Counted from the stretch's first letter, positions 26,404 to 35,634 are shown. The stretch is DNA of 64,000 nt from Ottowia sp. (GCF_016703145.1 NZ_JADJCO010000003.1:1566001-1630000), one strand, 5' to 3'. Notes: generated from the sequence alone by a model not told the origin. A program made the numbers and translations.

Positions 26404-27648
26404 CTATGCCGCGTGGCTGGGGGCCGCGAGCTTATGCCGCAGGATCGGGTGCCGACGTTCGAGCACCGCAACCGTCACCACGGGAACGAAGGTGAGCAGG
26501 CCGAAGATGACGCCGACCAGCAGCGGCGCGAGCACGCCGAGCTGCGTTCCGATGAGCATTCCCGTGACCCACGTTCCCAGGGCCGTGCCGACGTTGAGGA
26601 ATGAAATCACCATCGAGGATGCCAGCGTGGGGGCTTCGCCGCCATAGCCGACGGCAAGGTGGGCAAGCACCGGGTTGGCCGCCAGTCCGACCAGGCCCAG
26701 CAGCGTGAACAGGATCAGCGTGGGCGCCGGCTGCGACGAAAACGCGAACAGCCCCGCCGAGGCCAGCGCCGAAACGCCGGCGGTGAACATCGGCATCGTG
26801 AACGGGTGCCGGTCGCCGATGCGGCCACCGAAGATCGAGCCGAACAGAGAAGCCACGCCGAACAGGGCCAGCGCGATGGGGATGAACCGGCTGCCCAGGC
26901 CCGTGTGCTCGGTCAGCAAGGGGGCGATGAAGCTATAGACGGAAAGCGCGCCTGCGTTGACGGTGACGCAAGCCAGCAGCACCAGCCACAGCCGGGCCGT
27001 GCGCAGACCTGCGAACTCCCCACGGATGTGCGGGATCGCCTGGCCCGGCGGCTCTGCGGGCACGAGCTTGACGATGGCGACAGCGACGACGGCCGCGATG
27101 ACGGCCAGCGCCCAAAACGGGCCGCGCCATCCGGCGAGCTGCCCGGCAATCGAGCCCAGAGGTACGCCGAGGACGTTGGCGAGCATCCCACCGCCGATCA
27201 CCAGACCCATTGCCCGGGCGCCGGCCGTGGGGCCGGCGGCGCGGGTGGCGACGACTGCCGCGCTGCCCCAAAACGCGCCGGTGGCCACCGCACTGACCAC
27301 GCGACTGACCAGCAGCACCGTGAAGTCTGTCGTGAGCGCGGCGATCAGGTGGCCTATCGCAAACACCACCAGGGAGATCATCAGCGTGATGCGCTTGGGC
27401 ATCCGCAGTGTGAGCAGCCCCACGGCCGGAGCGCCGAAGATCATGCCGACAGCGAACAGCGTGATCGCCATGCCGACCTGGGCGACGGATACACCGTAGT
27501 CGGCGGCGATTTCGGGCAGCAGGCCCGCGACGATGAACTCGGACGTTCCCATGAGGAACGTGCCGACCGTCAGGATATAGACGACCAGAGGCAGGCCCGC
27601 TTTCGCGGGCGTGCCGGGGGCGCACTGAGATGCGGATGCTTCAGCCAT
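26404..27648 (-). CDS. MFS transporter, DHA1-type (AraJ/Bcr-like)
   Basis: 414 residues from ATG 27648, with about 12 hydrophobic segments beginning LPLVVYILTVGTFLMGTSEFIVAGLLPEIA. That opening and the following motif with LTLRMPKR are typical of the DHA1 sugar-efflux/arabinose-efflux group. Probable proton-coupled exporter of a small organic compound. It is followed upstream by the SnoaL-like gene on the same strand (40-base gap). Confidence 0.88.
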   Translation of the reverse strand: MAEASASQCAPGTPAKAGLPLVVYILTVGTFLMGTSEFIVAGLLPEIAADYGVSVAQVGMAITLFAVGMIFGAPAVGLLTLRMPKRITLMISLVVFAIGHLIAALTTDFTVLLVSRVVSAVATGAFWGSAAVVATRAAGPTAGARAMGLVIGGGMLANVLGVPLGSIAGQLAGWRGPFWALAVIAAVVAVAIVKLVPAEPPGQAIPHIRGEFAGLRTARLWLVLLACVTVNAGALSVYSFIAPLLTEHTGLGSRFIPIALALFGVASLFGSIFGGRIGDRHPFTMPMFTAGVSALASAGLFAFSSQPAPTLILFTLLGLVGLAANPVLAHLAVGYGGEAPTLASSMVISFLNVGTALGTWVTGMLIGTQLGVLAPLLVGVIFGLLTFVPVVTVAVLERRHPILRHKLAAPSHAA

Positions 27649-27688
27649 CGTTGTTCTTTTCCTATCAAGCTCAAGAATCGCTCGGGCC

Positions 27689-28108
27689 TTAGCGCCGGTC
27701 GATGTGGACTCGCCGCTCCGTGAATCGCCATTGGCCGTTGCGCAAGGCAAAGCCATCCACGTAGCGCCCGCGTGCGGCCACATGCGCCGCCGAGCCTTCC
27801 GTCAGTTGGGACACGATGAAGTACGAAACGCTGGTGGCCGTCTGCCCGTCGTCGGCCACGTCGATGAGCACATTGCCGATCAGGTGCTGCGGCCCGAGGT
27901 AGGCGCCATGCGCGGGGGTGTGCTCGCGCAGCCAGGCGAGCTTTTCCACCTTGCCGCGCGTCGCCAGTTCCGGGGAAACGTGCCAGGTCGCGTCCTCGAA
28001 GAACGCGGCGACGGCTTCCAGGTCGCCTTCATCGAGACGGTAGAGATAGGTGTGGATCAGGCGCGCGATCTGGCTTTCGGCCTCGCGGCGGTCGTCACGA
28101 GAAATCAT
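27689..28108 (-). CDS. SnoaL-like/NTF2-fold protein
   Basis: A 139-residue protein. The N-terminal helix ESQIARLIHTYLYRLDEGDLEAVAAFFEDATWHVSPE and the C-terminal strands (SVSYFIVSQLTEG, GRYVDGFALRNGQWRFTERRVHIDRR) are the SnoaL_4 pattern, found in small isomerases, hydratases and dehydratases. No catalytic assignment is possible. Co-oriented with the MFS gene. Confidence 0.8.
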   Translation of the reverse strand: MISRDDRREAESQIARLIHTYLYRLDEGDLEAVAAFFEDATWHVSPELATRGKVEKLAWLREHTPAHGAYLGPQHLIGNVLIDVADDGQTATSVSYFIVSQLTEGSAAHVAARGRYVDGFALRNGQWRFTERRVHIDRR

Positions 28109-28155
28109 CGTGGTGCCTCACTTCAAACATGGGATTCGGGAAAGACGACGCGATC

Positions 28156-28184
28156 CCACGGGGTCGCCGCTCGCGGCCCCGTGG
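28156..28184. terminator. GC-rich hairpin between SnoaL-like and oxidoreductase genes
   Basis: CCACGGGG (28156-28163) pairs with CCCCGTGG (28177-28184) over a 13-nt GC-rich loop. It lacks a T-run, so it may be an attenuating or processing structure rather than a classical terminator. Confidence 0.35.
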
Positions 28185-28225
28185 AACGGCTCGCCCGTTC
28201 AGCGCGGATGCTGGGCACCTGGCGG

Positions 28226-29239
28226 TCAGAAGCCCTCAAGGACGATCTTTCCGCGTGCCTTGCCGCTTTCCAGCAGTTGGTGCGCGCGCTTGAGGTTGGC
28301 CGCGTTGATCGTTCCGAAGGTGTCGGTCAGCGTGGTGCGAATCTTCCCGGCCTCGATCAGCTTGGCGATTTCGCGCAGGATGTCGCCTTGCACGCTCATG
28401 TCCACGGTCTGCATCAGCGAGCGCATGAAAACCGCTTCAAGGTGGATCGAAATGCACTTCCACTTGAAGGGGTTGGCGTCGAACACTTTGGGGTTGTCGA
28501 TGTAGCCGTAGCGTCCTTGGGGCGACATGAATTTCACAATGTCGTCGCGGTACTCAATGGAGCCGGCCGTGGTGAAGACGAAGCCAGGCGCACCCAGCCC
28601 CAAGGCTTCGATCTGCGCGGCCAGCGGCTGGCTGTGATCCACGACATGGTGCGCGCCAAGGCTTTCGCACCATTCCTTGGTTTCCGGGCGCGATGCGGTG
28701 GCAATCACCGTCAGGTCGGTACGGGCGCGCAGCAGTTGGATCGCCATCGAGCCGACACCACCGGCGCCGCCGATGATGACCACGGCCTGGGCCGCGCCGG
28801 GGACGGGGCGCGTCACGTCCAGGCGCTCGAACAGCATTTCCCATGCGGTGAGCGAGGTCAGCGGCAGCGCAGCCGCCTCGGCATTGGACAGGGATGCGGG
28901 CGCCTTGGCCGCGATGCGTGCATCGACCAGGTTGTATTCAGCGTTCGACCCCTGCCGACGGATGGCGCCGCAGTAGTAAACCCTGTCACCGATCTCGAAG
29001 CCCTGGACGAGCGAACCCTTCTCGACGACCGTGCCAACGGCGTCCCAGCCCAGCACGCGAACTTCGCCGTCGGCTGGCATGGCATTGCGGCGGATTTCGT
29101 AGTCGATCGGGTTGACGGCGGTGGCCGCGATTTCGACCAGCAGATCATGCTCCGTGGGAACGGGCTTCAGAAGGGTAATGTCGATCAGGGCGTCGTCGCG
29201 GTCGATTGGCCCGTTTTGCTTGAAGCCTACAGCTTTCAT
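28226..29239 (-). CDS. Zinc-independent NADPH:quinone oxidoreductase-like MDR protein
   Basis: A 337-residue medium-chain dehydrogenase/reductase. MKAVGFKQNGPI opens the GroES-like domain. VLGWDAVGTVVEKGS is the substrate-domain motif and IGGAGGVGSMAIQLLRA (near residue 158) the NADPH loop. The structural-zinc cysteine cluster is absent, as in the zinc-binding-alcohol-dehydrogenase-like (ZADH/YjjV) quinone reductase branch. Probably reduces quinones or enones. Confidence 0.88.
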   Translation of the reverse strand: MKAVGFKQNGPIDRDDALIDITLLKPVPTEHDLLVEIAATAVNPIDYEIRRNAMPADGEVRVLGWDAVGTVVEKGSLVQGFEIGDRVYYCGAIRRQGSNAEYNLVDARIAAKAPASLSNAEAAALPLTSLTAWEMLFERLDVTRPVPGAAQAVVIIGGAGGVGSMAIQLLRARTDLTVIATASRPETKEWCESLGAHHVVDHSQPLAAQIEALGLGAPGFVFTTAGSIEYRDDIVKFMSPQGRYGYIDNPKVFDANPFKWKCISIHLEAVFMRSLMQTVDMSVQGDILREIAKLIEAGKIRTTLTDTFGTINAANLKRAHQLLESGKARGKIVLEGF

Positions 29240-29311
29240 GGTCTTGTCCTCATGGTGGTTGATGGAAGGTCGTGCCCGGCCGACAGGGCAGGGCAGCTAG
29301 AGAAGAACAAC

Positions 29312-31501
29312 TCAGGCTGCCTTGAGATCAGCCGGGTTGATCGGAAGGCGCCTAATACGCTTACCTGTTGCGTCGTGAATCGCATTGAGCAGCGCTGGCG
29401 CAATGACCACGGTGGCGATCTCGCCAATGCCCGTCGGGTCTTCGGTACTCGAAATGACGTGCGTCTCCATCGCAGGTATCTCATTCATGCGCAGTACGCG
29501 GTAGTCGTGAAAGTTGGACTGTTCCACGCGCCCGTCCTTGATCGAGATGTTGCCGAACAACGCGGCAGATAAACCAAAGATGGTGCCACCGTGCACCTGC
29601 GCTCCAAGGGCGCCGGGTGAAATCACTTGACCGCAATCCACCACAGTGATGACGCGCTCGGTAGTGACATTGCCGTCGGCATCGACGCTGACCTCGACCA
29701 CTTGCGCCGCGTAGGTCTGGAATGAGTAAGTCAGGGCGAGTCCTCTGCCCCGACCCCTAGCCAGTGGTACGCCCCAGCCGGATTTCTCGGCAGCGACCTC
29801 CAGCACCCGCAGCGCTCGAGGTTGCTTGGTCAGCAAAGGCTTTCGGAAAGCAATCGCATCTCGCCCAGAAGCGCGTGCCAGTTCATCCATAAAACACTCC
29901 ACCGGAAAGGCGTTCTGCATATGACCGACGCCGCGCCACCAGCCGGTGAGCAACCCCTCGGGCGGCTCTTGGCGCACATACTGAATCAGCATGTTGGCGA
30001 ACTCATACGGCCCAGCCGCATCCCGAATGGCATCGGGATCTACGTTGTTTCTGAAGGCGGCGGGCGAGTAGCGTGCAATGACGGACGATCCTGTCACGCG
30101 GTGGTGCCAAGCAACGGGATGTCCCTGGGCGTCCAGCGTGGCGCTCAGGCGGTTGTAGTGGGACGGGCGGAACGTGCTGTGCTGCATGTCCTCTTCCCGC
30201 GTCCAAACCACTTTGATGGGGGCCTGGACCTCTCGGGCGATTCGCACGGCCTGTGTCACGAAATCCACATCCAGCCGACGGCCGAAGCCACCACCCAGCA
30301 AGTGGTTGTGCACCTGCACTTGCTCCACTCGCAGGTCCGCTGCTTGGGCAGCGGCGGCCTGTGCCCGTGTGGGAACCTGAGTGCCAAGCCAGATCTCGCA
30401 ACTGTTGGGGAGCAACTTCACGGTACAGTTCATCGGCTCCATCGGAGCTTGCGCCAGCAACGGCTGCTGGTAGATCGCCTCGATGTTGCGGTGACCCTTG
30501 GCAGTGGCGTCAGCCTGCGCTGTAGCAACATCGCCCTCACGGCGAGCTGTGGCACCTTCCTGTCCCGACGCCTTGGCCAGTTCCGCGACCATAGCTTCGG
30601 TCGAGTATTGACCAGCGGGGCCGTCGTCCCACTCAACCTGAGCAGCAGCCAAGCCTTTGCGTGCAGCCCCCATGTGATCGGCCACAACCGCGACTAGATC
30701 GTCCAGGCGCACGACTTGGCTCACGCCACGCACGCCGCGCGCCGCCTCTGCATTCACGCCTTTGACGCGCCCACCCGGCACGGGACTAGCGGCCACGGTC
30801 ACCACGCGCAGACCTGGCAACTGCGCGTCGATGCCGAACCTCGCCGTACCATTGACTTTCTCGGGAGCCTCAAGCCGCTTCTGGGCGCTACCGATCTTCT
30901 GAAACTGCGAACGGTCCTTGAGTTGAACCTCAACAGGAACCGACATCGTCGCTGCTAGCGCAGCGAGTTCGCCATATCGCAACTGCCTGCCGCTGGCAGC
31001 GTGCAGCACCCCGCCGTTCTCCGCCTTGCAAGCACTGACGTCCACTCCCCAACTTTGGGCGGCCGCGGCAGTCAACATCATTCGGGCGGCTGCGCCAGCC
31101 TGCCGCATCGGTAGCCAAGCGGTACGCACCGAGGTTGAGCCTCCCGTTCCTTGCACACCAGAATCTGTTCGCCCGTAGAGTTCGTCGTCGGCTGGTGCGT
31201 GCTCCAGGCGCACGCGAGACAAATCGACTTCTAGCTCTTCGGCGATCAACATGGACAGGGATGTATAGATGCCTTGGCCCATTTCGACACGTGGCATCAC
31301 GAGGGTCACTATGTCGTCTGCGCCAATGCGTATCACCGCACTGAACGTGCCGCCGCCCTCATCTGGAGCGTTCGCGGACCCCTTGGCAATCCACCGAGGT
31401 ATTTGCGCGGCCACGAGCAACGCGCCACCGACACCGACTGCCTTCAGAAGATTTCGCCGCGTCAGTCTGGGTGCACCATGAGTCTTATCAGCGGTCTGCA
31501 T
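29312..31501 (-). CDS. Molybdopterin-binding subunit of a xanthine-oxidase-family dehydrogenase (IorB-like)
   Basis: 729 residues from ATG 31501. A Tat signal (LTRRNLLKAVGVGGALLVAAQIP, residues 14-36) marks export of the folded cofactor enzyme. The molybdopterin domains follow, with PRVEMGQGIYTSLSMLIAEEL near 70, GGGFGRRLDVDFVTQAVRIA near 395, and C-terminal GQVISPGALGAQVHGGTIFG and GIGEIATVVIAPALLNAI, where Glu of GIGE is the expected catalytic base. It resembles isoquinoline 1-oxidoreductase beta and membrane aldehyde dehydrogenases. The partner iron-sulfur gene is one base upstream; no cytochrome gene is adjacent. Confidence 0.9.
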   Translation of the reverse strand: MQTADKTHGAPRLTRRNLLKAVGVGGALLVAAQIPRWIAKGSANAPDEGGGTFSAVIRIGADDIVTLVMPRVEMGQGIYTSLSMLIAEELEVDLSRVRLEHAPADDELYGRTDSGVQGTGGSTSVRTAWLPMRQAGAAARMMLTAAAAQSWGVDVSACKAENGGVLHAASGRQLRYGELAALAATMSVPVEVQLKDRSQFQKIGSAQKRLEAPEKVNGTARFGIDAQLPGLRVVTVAASPVPGGRVKGVNAEAARGVRGVSQVVRLDDLVAVVADHMGAARKGLAAAQVEWDDGPAGQYSTEAMVAELAKASGQEGATARREGDVATAQADATAKGHRNIEAIYQQPLLAQAPMEPMNCTVKLLPNSCEIWLGTQVPTRAQAAAAQAADLRVEQVQVHNHLLGGGFGRRLDVDFVTQAVRIAREVQAPIKVVWTREEDMQHSTFRPSHYNRLSATLDAQGHPVAWHHRVTGSSVIARYSPAAFRNNVDPDAIRDAAGPYEFANMLIQYVRQEPPEGLLTGWWRGVGHMQNAFPVECFMDELARASGRDAIAFRKPLLTKQPRALRVLEVAAEKSGWGVPLARGRGRGLALTYSFQTYAAQVVEVSVDADGNVTTERVITVVDCGQVISPGALGAQVHGGTIFGLSAALFGNISIKDGRVEQSNFHDYRVLRMNEIPAMETHVISSTEDPTGIGEIATVVIAPALLNAIHDATGKRIRRLPINPADLKAA

Positions 31502-31502
31502 T

Positions 31503-31979
31503 TCATGTCTCCTTCCGGATTGGAATGAGGCGAGCTGCCTGCTTGATCGCTGCATGGATACGGTCGTAAGTGCCGCATCGGCAGATGTTGCCGGCCATGC
31601 CAGCGCGGATCTGCTCGTCGCTGGGGGCCGGCGTTTGCGCGAGTAGTGCCGTGGCAGACATGATCTGGCCGGACTGACAGTAGCCACACTGCACGACGTC
31701 GAGGTCGAGCCAAGCCTTCTGCACGGCTCGGCCCGCCTCAGTGTTGTGGATGGCCTCGATAGTGGTGATGGACTTGCCGACAGCGACCTCAACGGGGGTG
31801 AGGCAGGAGCGAGTGGCGGCTCCGTTCATATGCACTGTGCAAGCCCCGCACAGCGCCATGCCACAGCCGTACTTTGTGCCGGTCATGCCAAGCACGTCAC
31901 GCAACACCCACAACAAAGGGGTATCAGCGTCCACATCCACAACGCGTGACTCGTCGTTGATTGTGAGGGTATAGCTCAT
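31503..31979 (-). CDS. [2Fe-2S] subunit of the molybdenum hydroxylase (IorA-like)
   Basis: 158 residues from ATG 31979. The plant-type ferredoxin cluster cysteines appear in [22 protein letters not shown] (about 41-62). The second all-helical cluster appears in [11 protein letters not shown] (about 100) and [12 protein letters not shown] (about 135). This is the standard small subunit that transfers electrons from the molybdenum site. It precedes the large-subunit gene, so the pair forms an operon. Confidence 0.93.
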   Translation of the reverse strand: MSYTLTINDESRVVDVDADTPLLWVLRDVLGMTGTKYGCGMALCGACTVHMNGAATRSCLTPVEVAVGKSITTIEAIHNTEAGRAVQKAWLDLDVVQCGYCQSGQIMSATALLAQTPAPSDEQIRAGMAGNICRCGTYDRIHAAIKQAARLIPIRKET

Positions 31980-32102
31980 AAGGGTGATCTCCGTGTCGTA
32001 TGCGACGATGTGCCTGACCTTTCGATCGCACTGATAGACCTGTCGCAAATGCCGTCAACGCGTCGCGTGGCGCAGTGTCATGTGCCGGGGGGCACACGCG
32101 AC

Positions 32103-32864
32103 CTAGAAGTGCCCGCCGTCAACGAGCAGCGATTTGCCGGTGACCCAGCCCGAATCCTTGGACGCGAGAAAGACCACCACCGGCCCAATGTCCTGCGGCT
32201 GGGCGATGCGCCCGAGCGGCGTGGAAGCGGCAACCTGTGCCTGGAATGCCTGCACCTCGGAATTGCCCAAGGCCAGGCTGCGCGAGCCTTCGGTTTCCAC
32301 CATCCCGGGATTGATCGAGTTCACGCGAATCCCACGCGGGCCAAGCTCTTTCGCCAGCGAGCGGGTGATGGCATCGACCGCCGCCTTGCTGGCGCTGTAA
32401 ACCGAGCCGTATGGCTCGGGGGCGTGGCTGATCGAAGAACTGATGTTGACCACGCTGCCGCCGCCTGCGGCTTCCAGATGGGGCACGGCCTTTTGAGTGG
32501 TCAGCAGCAAGCCCAGTACGTTGATGTCGAACTGGTGGTGGAAATGCTCGGGCGTGATGGCCTCCAGGGGCTTGAACTCGAACACCCCGGCGTTGTTGAC
32601 CAGAATGTCGAGCCGCCCGAAAGCTGCGACCGTTTCCCCAATCACTCGGTCAATCGCTTCTGGCTTGGAAACGTCGCCCTGCAGGGCGACGGCCTTGCCG
32701 CCAGCGGCCACGATGACGGCCACGACCTGATCCGCCGCTGCTTTGCTGGAGGCGTAGTTGACGGCAACGCTCGCGCCTGCGGCAGCGAAATCCTTGGCGA
32801 TGGTGGCCCCGATGCCTTTGGATGCCCCGGTGACAAGGGCGACTTTTCCGGCGAGTGAACTCAT
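32103..32864 (-). CDS. Short-chain dehydrogenase/reductase (glucose/3-oxoacyl reductase-like)
   Basis: A 253-residue classical SDR. The cofactor motif TGASKGIG lies at 12-19, with NNAG near 89, the catalytic Ser in ISSSISHAPE, and YSASK (Tyr/Lys) near 152-156. The C-terminus GKSLLVDGGHF is standard. Substrate unknown. It is separated from the next SDR by a strong terminator-like hairpin. Confidence 0.9.
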   Translation of the reverse strand: MSSLAGKVALVTGASKGIGATIAKDFAAAGASVAVNYASSKAAADQVVAVIVAAGGKAVALQGDVSKPEAIDRVIGETVAAFGRLDILVNNAGVFEFKPLEAITPEHFHHQFDINVLGLLLTTQKAVPHLEAAGGGSVVNISSSISHAPEPYGSVYSASKAAVDAITRSLAKELGPRGIRVNSINPGMVETEGSRSLALGNSEVQAFQAQVAASTPLGRIAQPQDIGPVVVFLASKDSGWVTGKSLLVDGGHF

Positions 32865-32914
32865 GGATAAACCTGTAGTGATGGGTCGATCGGTGCGTGC
32901 GCCTCGGCACGGCC

Positions 32915-32942
32915 GAACCGCCCCGCCATCGCGGGGCGGTTC
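32915..32942. terminator. Strong hairpin between two SDR genes
   Basis: A perfect 12-bp stem, GAACCGCCCCGC/GCGGGGCGGTTC, has a 4-nt loop. It lies 9 bases after the stop of the upstream minus-strand SDR gene. There is no long T-run, but stem strength and position support termination. Confidence 0.6.
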
Positions 32943-32951
32943 AAGGTGTCA

Positions 32952-33638
32952 TTACCAAGCCAGGCTCTTGCCGTCCTGATAGAAGCCGCTGGTGCCGGCA
33001 TCGGCGGGCAGATTGACGACGTACTTGATGCTGGCCGCGCCCTCGGAAACAGGGCGTCCGCCTTCGCCGCCGAGGTCGGTAGCCGTCCAGCCGGGGCAGG
33101 CGGCGTTGACGGTGATGCCCTGATCGGCCAGTTCCGAAGCGAGGTTGCGGGTATAGGCGTTCAGCGCCGCTTTCGACGTTCCGTAGGCGGGGACGCCTGC
33201 GGTCATGCTGGCGATCGAACCCTTCTCGCTGGAGACGTTGACGATGCGCGCGCCCTGCGCCTTGCGCAGCAGCGGCAGCATCGCTTGCGTGACGCGCACG
33301 GCGCTAAAGAGGTTGATTTCCAGCGCCTGCTGGACGACCGCGAGGTCGGCCGTGGAAGCCTGTTGCGCGTAGTCAAAGACGCCGCCCACGTTGTTCACCA
33401 GCACGTCGAGACGACCGAAGTCGGCTTCGATCTTCTTCGCAGCCGCGTCCACGCTCGCTTGGTTCGACACGTCGAGCTGAACCGCGTGCGCGTTGCTGCC
33501 GATTTCTGCGGCGGCCTGGGTGGCGCCCTCGAAGTTGCGGGCGCCGAGCAGCACGGTGTCGCCGTCTGCTGCGAGCTGCTTGGCGAGTTCGCGGCCGATC
33601 CCACGATTGGCGCCGGTGATGAGGATGATGCGTGCCAT
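32952..33638 (-). CDS. Short-chain dehydrogenase/reductase (carbonyl reductase-like)
   Basis: A 228-residue SDR with ITGANRGIG at 7-15, NNVGG near 87, the Ser in VNVSSEKGSIASM and YGTSK near 150. The active-site spacing and the late DLGGEGGRPVSEGAASI segment resemble NADPH carbonyl reductases of the CBR/FabG-like group. It ends block A. The upstream 33639-33780 region is AT-rich and probably holds its promoter. Confidence 0.88.
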   Translation of the reverse strand: MARIILITGANRGIGRELAKQLAADGDTVLLGARNFEGATQAAAEIGSNAHAVQLDVSNQASVDAAAKKIEADFGRLDVLVNNVGGVFDYAQQASTADLAVVQQALEINLFSAVRVTQAMLPLLRKAQGARIVNVSSEKGSIASMTAGVPAYGTSKAALNAYTRNLASELADQGITVNAACPGWTATDLGGEGGRPVSEGAASIKYVVNLPADAGTSGFYQDGKSLAW

Positions 33639-33879
33639 ATCTGTTCCTTTGTCGAAGTAGATGGGTGGTAGGAGCCAGCCGCTGCGAGCACTGACATAGC
33701 GCCGGCTGCTGAACTGCTGGGGTCTATTCTACCGAACAATCCTACAATGACAAACAAAATGATATTTATCAATCCGATAGTTCAACATTGTGGAATCACA
33801 GGACGATGCGATGAGACAGTTCAAGAACCTGGGCTGCCGTGCCGTGCAGCCAGGCTGTCCCCGCGCGCCGCACCCGGCG

Positions 33880-34140
33880 TCACTTCAAGCGGTTGAAGTG
33901 ATAGGCCCACTTCGGCCCTTCCACATGCCCATAGGCGTCCACGGGGTCGAACCCGATCTGCCCAAGAAGCGCGGCAGCGCGCTCTTTGCTCTGTGCGTGG
34001 TCGCCGCAGTAAACGATGTTGGGACGCGGGGCGAGTCCCGTGCCTCGAACACGTCGAACAGCAGTTCGCTGGGCGTGGCCTGGAACGAGGCGACTGAGAG
34101 AAGGCAGTCGGCACGCGATGCCTTCTCGCCTGCGGGCGGC
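33880..34140 (-). pseudogene. Remnant of an F420/NADP-oxidoreductase-like Rossmann protein
   Basis: The last 50 codons on the minus strand (RPNIVYCGDHAQSKERAAALLGQIGFDPVDAYG, then a stop at 33880-33882) match the C-terminal half of the coenzyme-F420-dependent NADP oxidoreductase-like family. The preceding segment ATPSELLFDVFEARDSP lies in another frame, with the shift near 34030. No nucleotide-binding N-terminus remains, so it is dead. Confidence 0.5.
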
Positions 34141-34141
34141 T

Positions 34142-34234
34142 TCACAAAGCCTGCACCAGTTTCGGCACGGCGGCGAACAGGTCAGCTTTCAGGCCATAGT
34201 TGGCCACCGAGAAGATCGGTGCCTCGTTGCTGTT
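34142..34234 (-). pseudogene. Remnant of an electron-transfer flavoprotein alpha-subunit C-terminus
   Basis: About 30 codons read EAPIFSVANYGLKADLFAAVPKLVQAL followed by TGA, the characteristic end of EtfA. The frame is closed upstream at 34235-34237. ETF is the electron acceptor of acyl-CoA dehydrogenases, and two such dehydrogenases are encoded just downstream (37.8-40.0 kb), so a lost local etfA is suggestive, though the strand is opposite. Confidence 0.5.
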
Positions 34235-34372
34235 TCAAAGCCCATTGATAGGTGCGCTCCCAACGGCTCTAGCTCGCTCCGCACACGACCAGAGGGAGCT
34301 GCGTCGCCGTTTCTCTCGCGCAGAAAGTATTGCTCCCCGAGTCCGCGAATACGAGTAGCGTTCACTGATGAT

Positions 34373-34389
34373 GTTTCGTATTCTGAAAC
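34373..34389. promoter_or_regulatory. Probable IclR operator, copy 1
   Basis: GTTTCG-TATTC-TGAAAC, an imperfect palindrome extended here to arms ATGTTTC/GAAACAT (34371-34391). It lies 43 bases before the start of the CoA-transferase operon. The same GTTTCG-N5-YGRAAC pattern occurs at 51738, 53962 and 55946. Assignment to the IclR proteins is inferred. Confidence 0.65.
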
Positions 34390-34432
34390 ATCTATCTTTT
34401 CCAGGTCGGGGCACGTCAGTAGACTTTTTCGC

Positions 34433-35596
34433 ATGAACACAACAACGACTCATGCGCCGATCGACGGCCCCTTGCATGGTCTCAAGGTGATCGACCTGAC
34501 GACTGTTTTGAGTGGCCCATACACGACGCAGATCCTCGCGGATCTGGGTGCCGAGGTACTGAAGATCGAAGGTCCGACGGGCGATGCGATGCGCTCGAAC
34601 GGCGTTCTGCGCACGCCTGGATTCGGCCACATTTTCTTGGCTTCGAATCGAAATAAGAAATCAGTTCAGCTTGACTTGAAACAGGAAGAAGGCAAAAGCA
34701 AGCTCAAGCTTTTGCTGAAGGATGCCGACGTCTTCATCCACAACATGCGCATGGCAGCCATCGAGCGCCTGGGTCTCTCGTACTCCACTGTCGTTGAGAT
34801 CAATCCGCGCATCATCTACTGCTCGATTACCGGCTATGGATCGAACGGCCCGCACGGTGGACGACCTGCTTTTGACGATGTGATCCAAGCCGCGAGCGGC
34901 TTGGTCGACATCAACTCCGGCAGCGGCGGTCCGGCATACGTCAAGACCGTCATCGCCGACAAGGTCGCAGGTTTGATGGCCGCCAACGCCGTGTTGGCCG
35001 CACTGCACTGCCGTTCGGAGCATGGCATCGCGCAGGAGATCGAGGTCCCGATGTTGGAGACGATGACCGCGTTCAACCTGGTCGAGCACATGGGCGGTCT
35101 GACTTACCCGGATCGGGCCGAACCTCCCGGCTACAAGCGTCTGCTGGAGGGCGGCCGACGTGTCATCCATACGCAGGATGGTGCACTCTGCATCATGCCC
35201 TATGGCCCCAAGCAGTGGGAGACGATCCTTTGCCGGCTGGGGCAGCAGAGCGAGTTCGAGAAATTAGCGATCCGCTCCCGGGCTGACGTCAGCCGCAATA
35301 TCGGTGCATTGAATGACCTGTTGGAGCGCTTGGGGCCAACGATGTCGAACCAGCAATGGCAGGCAGTCTGCGACGAACTCGATATTGCCAGCGGAAAGAT
35401 CAATCCGCTGCACGAGATTCTCGACGACGAGCACCTTGCCGCCGTGGGGTTGTTCGAGACCTCCGATCACCCGGTCGTCGGACCCATTGTCCAGGTTCGC
35501 CATCCCGTCCTCTACAGCAAGACGCCTGCGACGCTGCGAAGTCCGGCTCCCTCGCTGGGAGAGCACAACGATACCTACTTGCCAAAGAATGACTAA
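34433..35596 (+). CDS. CaiB/BaiF family (type III) CoA-transferase
   Basis: 387 residues from ATG 34433. The N-terminal GPLHGLKVIDLTTVLSGPYTTQILADLGAEVLKIEGPTGD is the family hallmark. The expected catalytic Asp lies in GGRPAFDDVIQAASGL, near residue 150. Type III transferases move CoA between carboxylates, so this gene probably activates the pathway substrate. It is the first gene of the plus-strand operon, 43 bases downstream of the IclR-type palindrome. It is not the racemase-like type encoded at 36637. Confidence 0.92.
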   Translation: MNTTTTHAPIDGPLHGLKVIDLTTVLSGPYTTQILADLGAEVLKIEGPTGDAMRSNGVLRTPGFGHIFLASNRNKKSVQLDLKQEEGKSKLKLLLKDADVFIHNMRMAAIERLGLSYSTVVEINPRIIYCSITGYGSNGPHGGRPAFDDVIQAASGLVDINSGSGGPAYVKTVIADKVAGLMAANAVLAALHCRSEHGIAQEIEVPMLETMTAFNLVEHMGGLTYPDRAEPPGYKRLLEGGRRVIHTQDGALCIMPYGPKQWETILCRLGQQSEFEKLAIRSRADVSRNIGALNDLLERLGPTMSNQQWQAVCDELDIASGKINPLHEILDDEHLAAVGLFETSDHPVVGPIVQVRHPVLYSKTPATLRSPAPSLGEHNDTYLPKND

Positions 35597-35634
35597 CTGA
35601 AGGAGACATGCCGCAGAGATGCGGCGACCATGCC

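Noticed and set aside
26659..27723. 354-codon plus-strand open frame opposite the MFS gene
   Set aside because: The minus-strand frame has 12 membrane segments and family motifs; the plus frame is extremely polar and is a shadow.
27704..29572. 622-codon plus-strand open frame across the SnoaL-like and quinone reductase genes
   Set aside because: It crosses two well-identified minus-strand genes and their gap, has Arg/His/Gly-rich composition and matches no family.
33790..34248. 152-codon plus-strand open frame
   Set aside because: It runs antisense to two recognisable decayed gene ends and has no family resemblance or clear ribosome-binding site.
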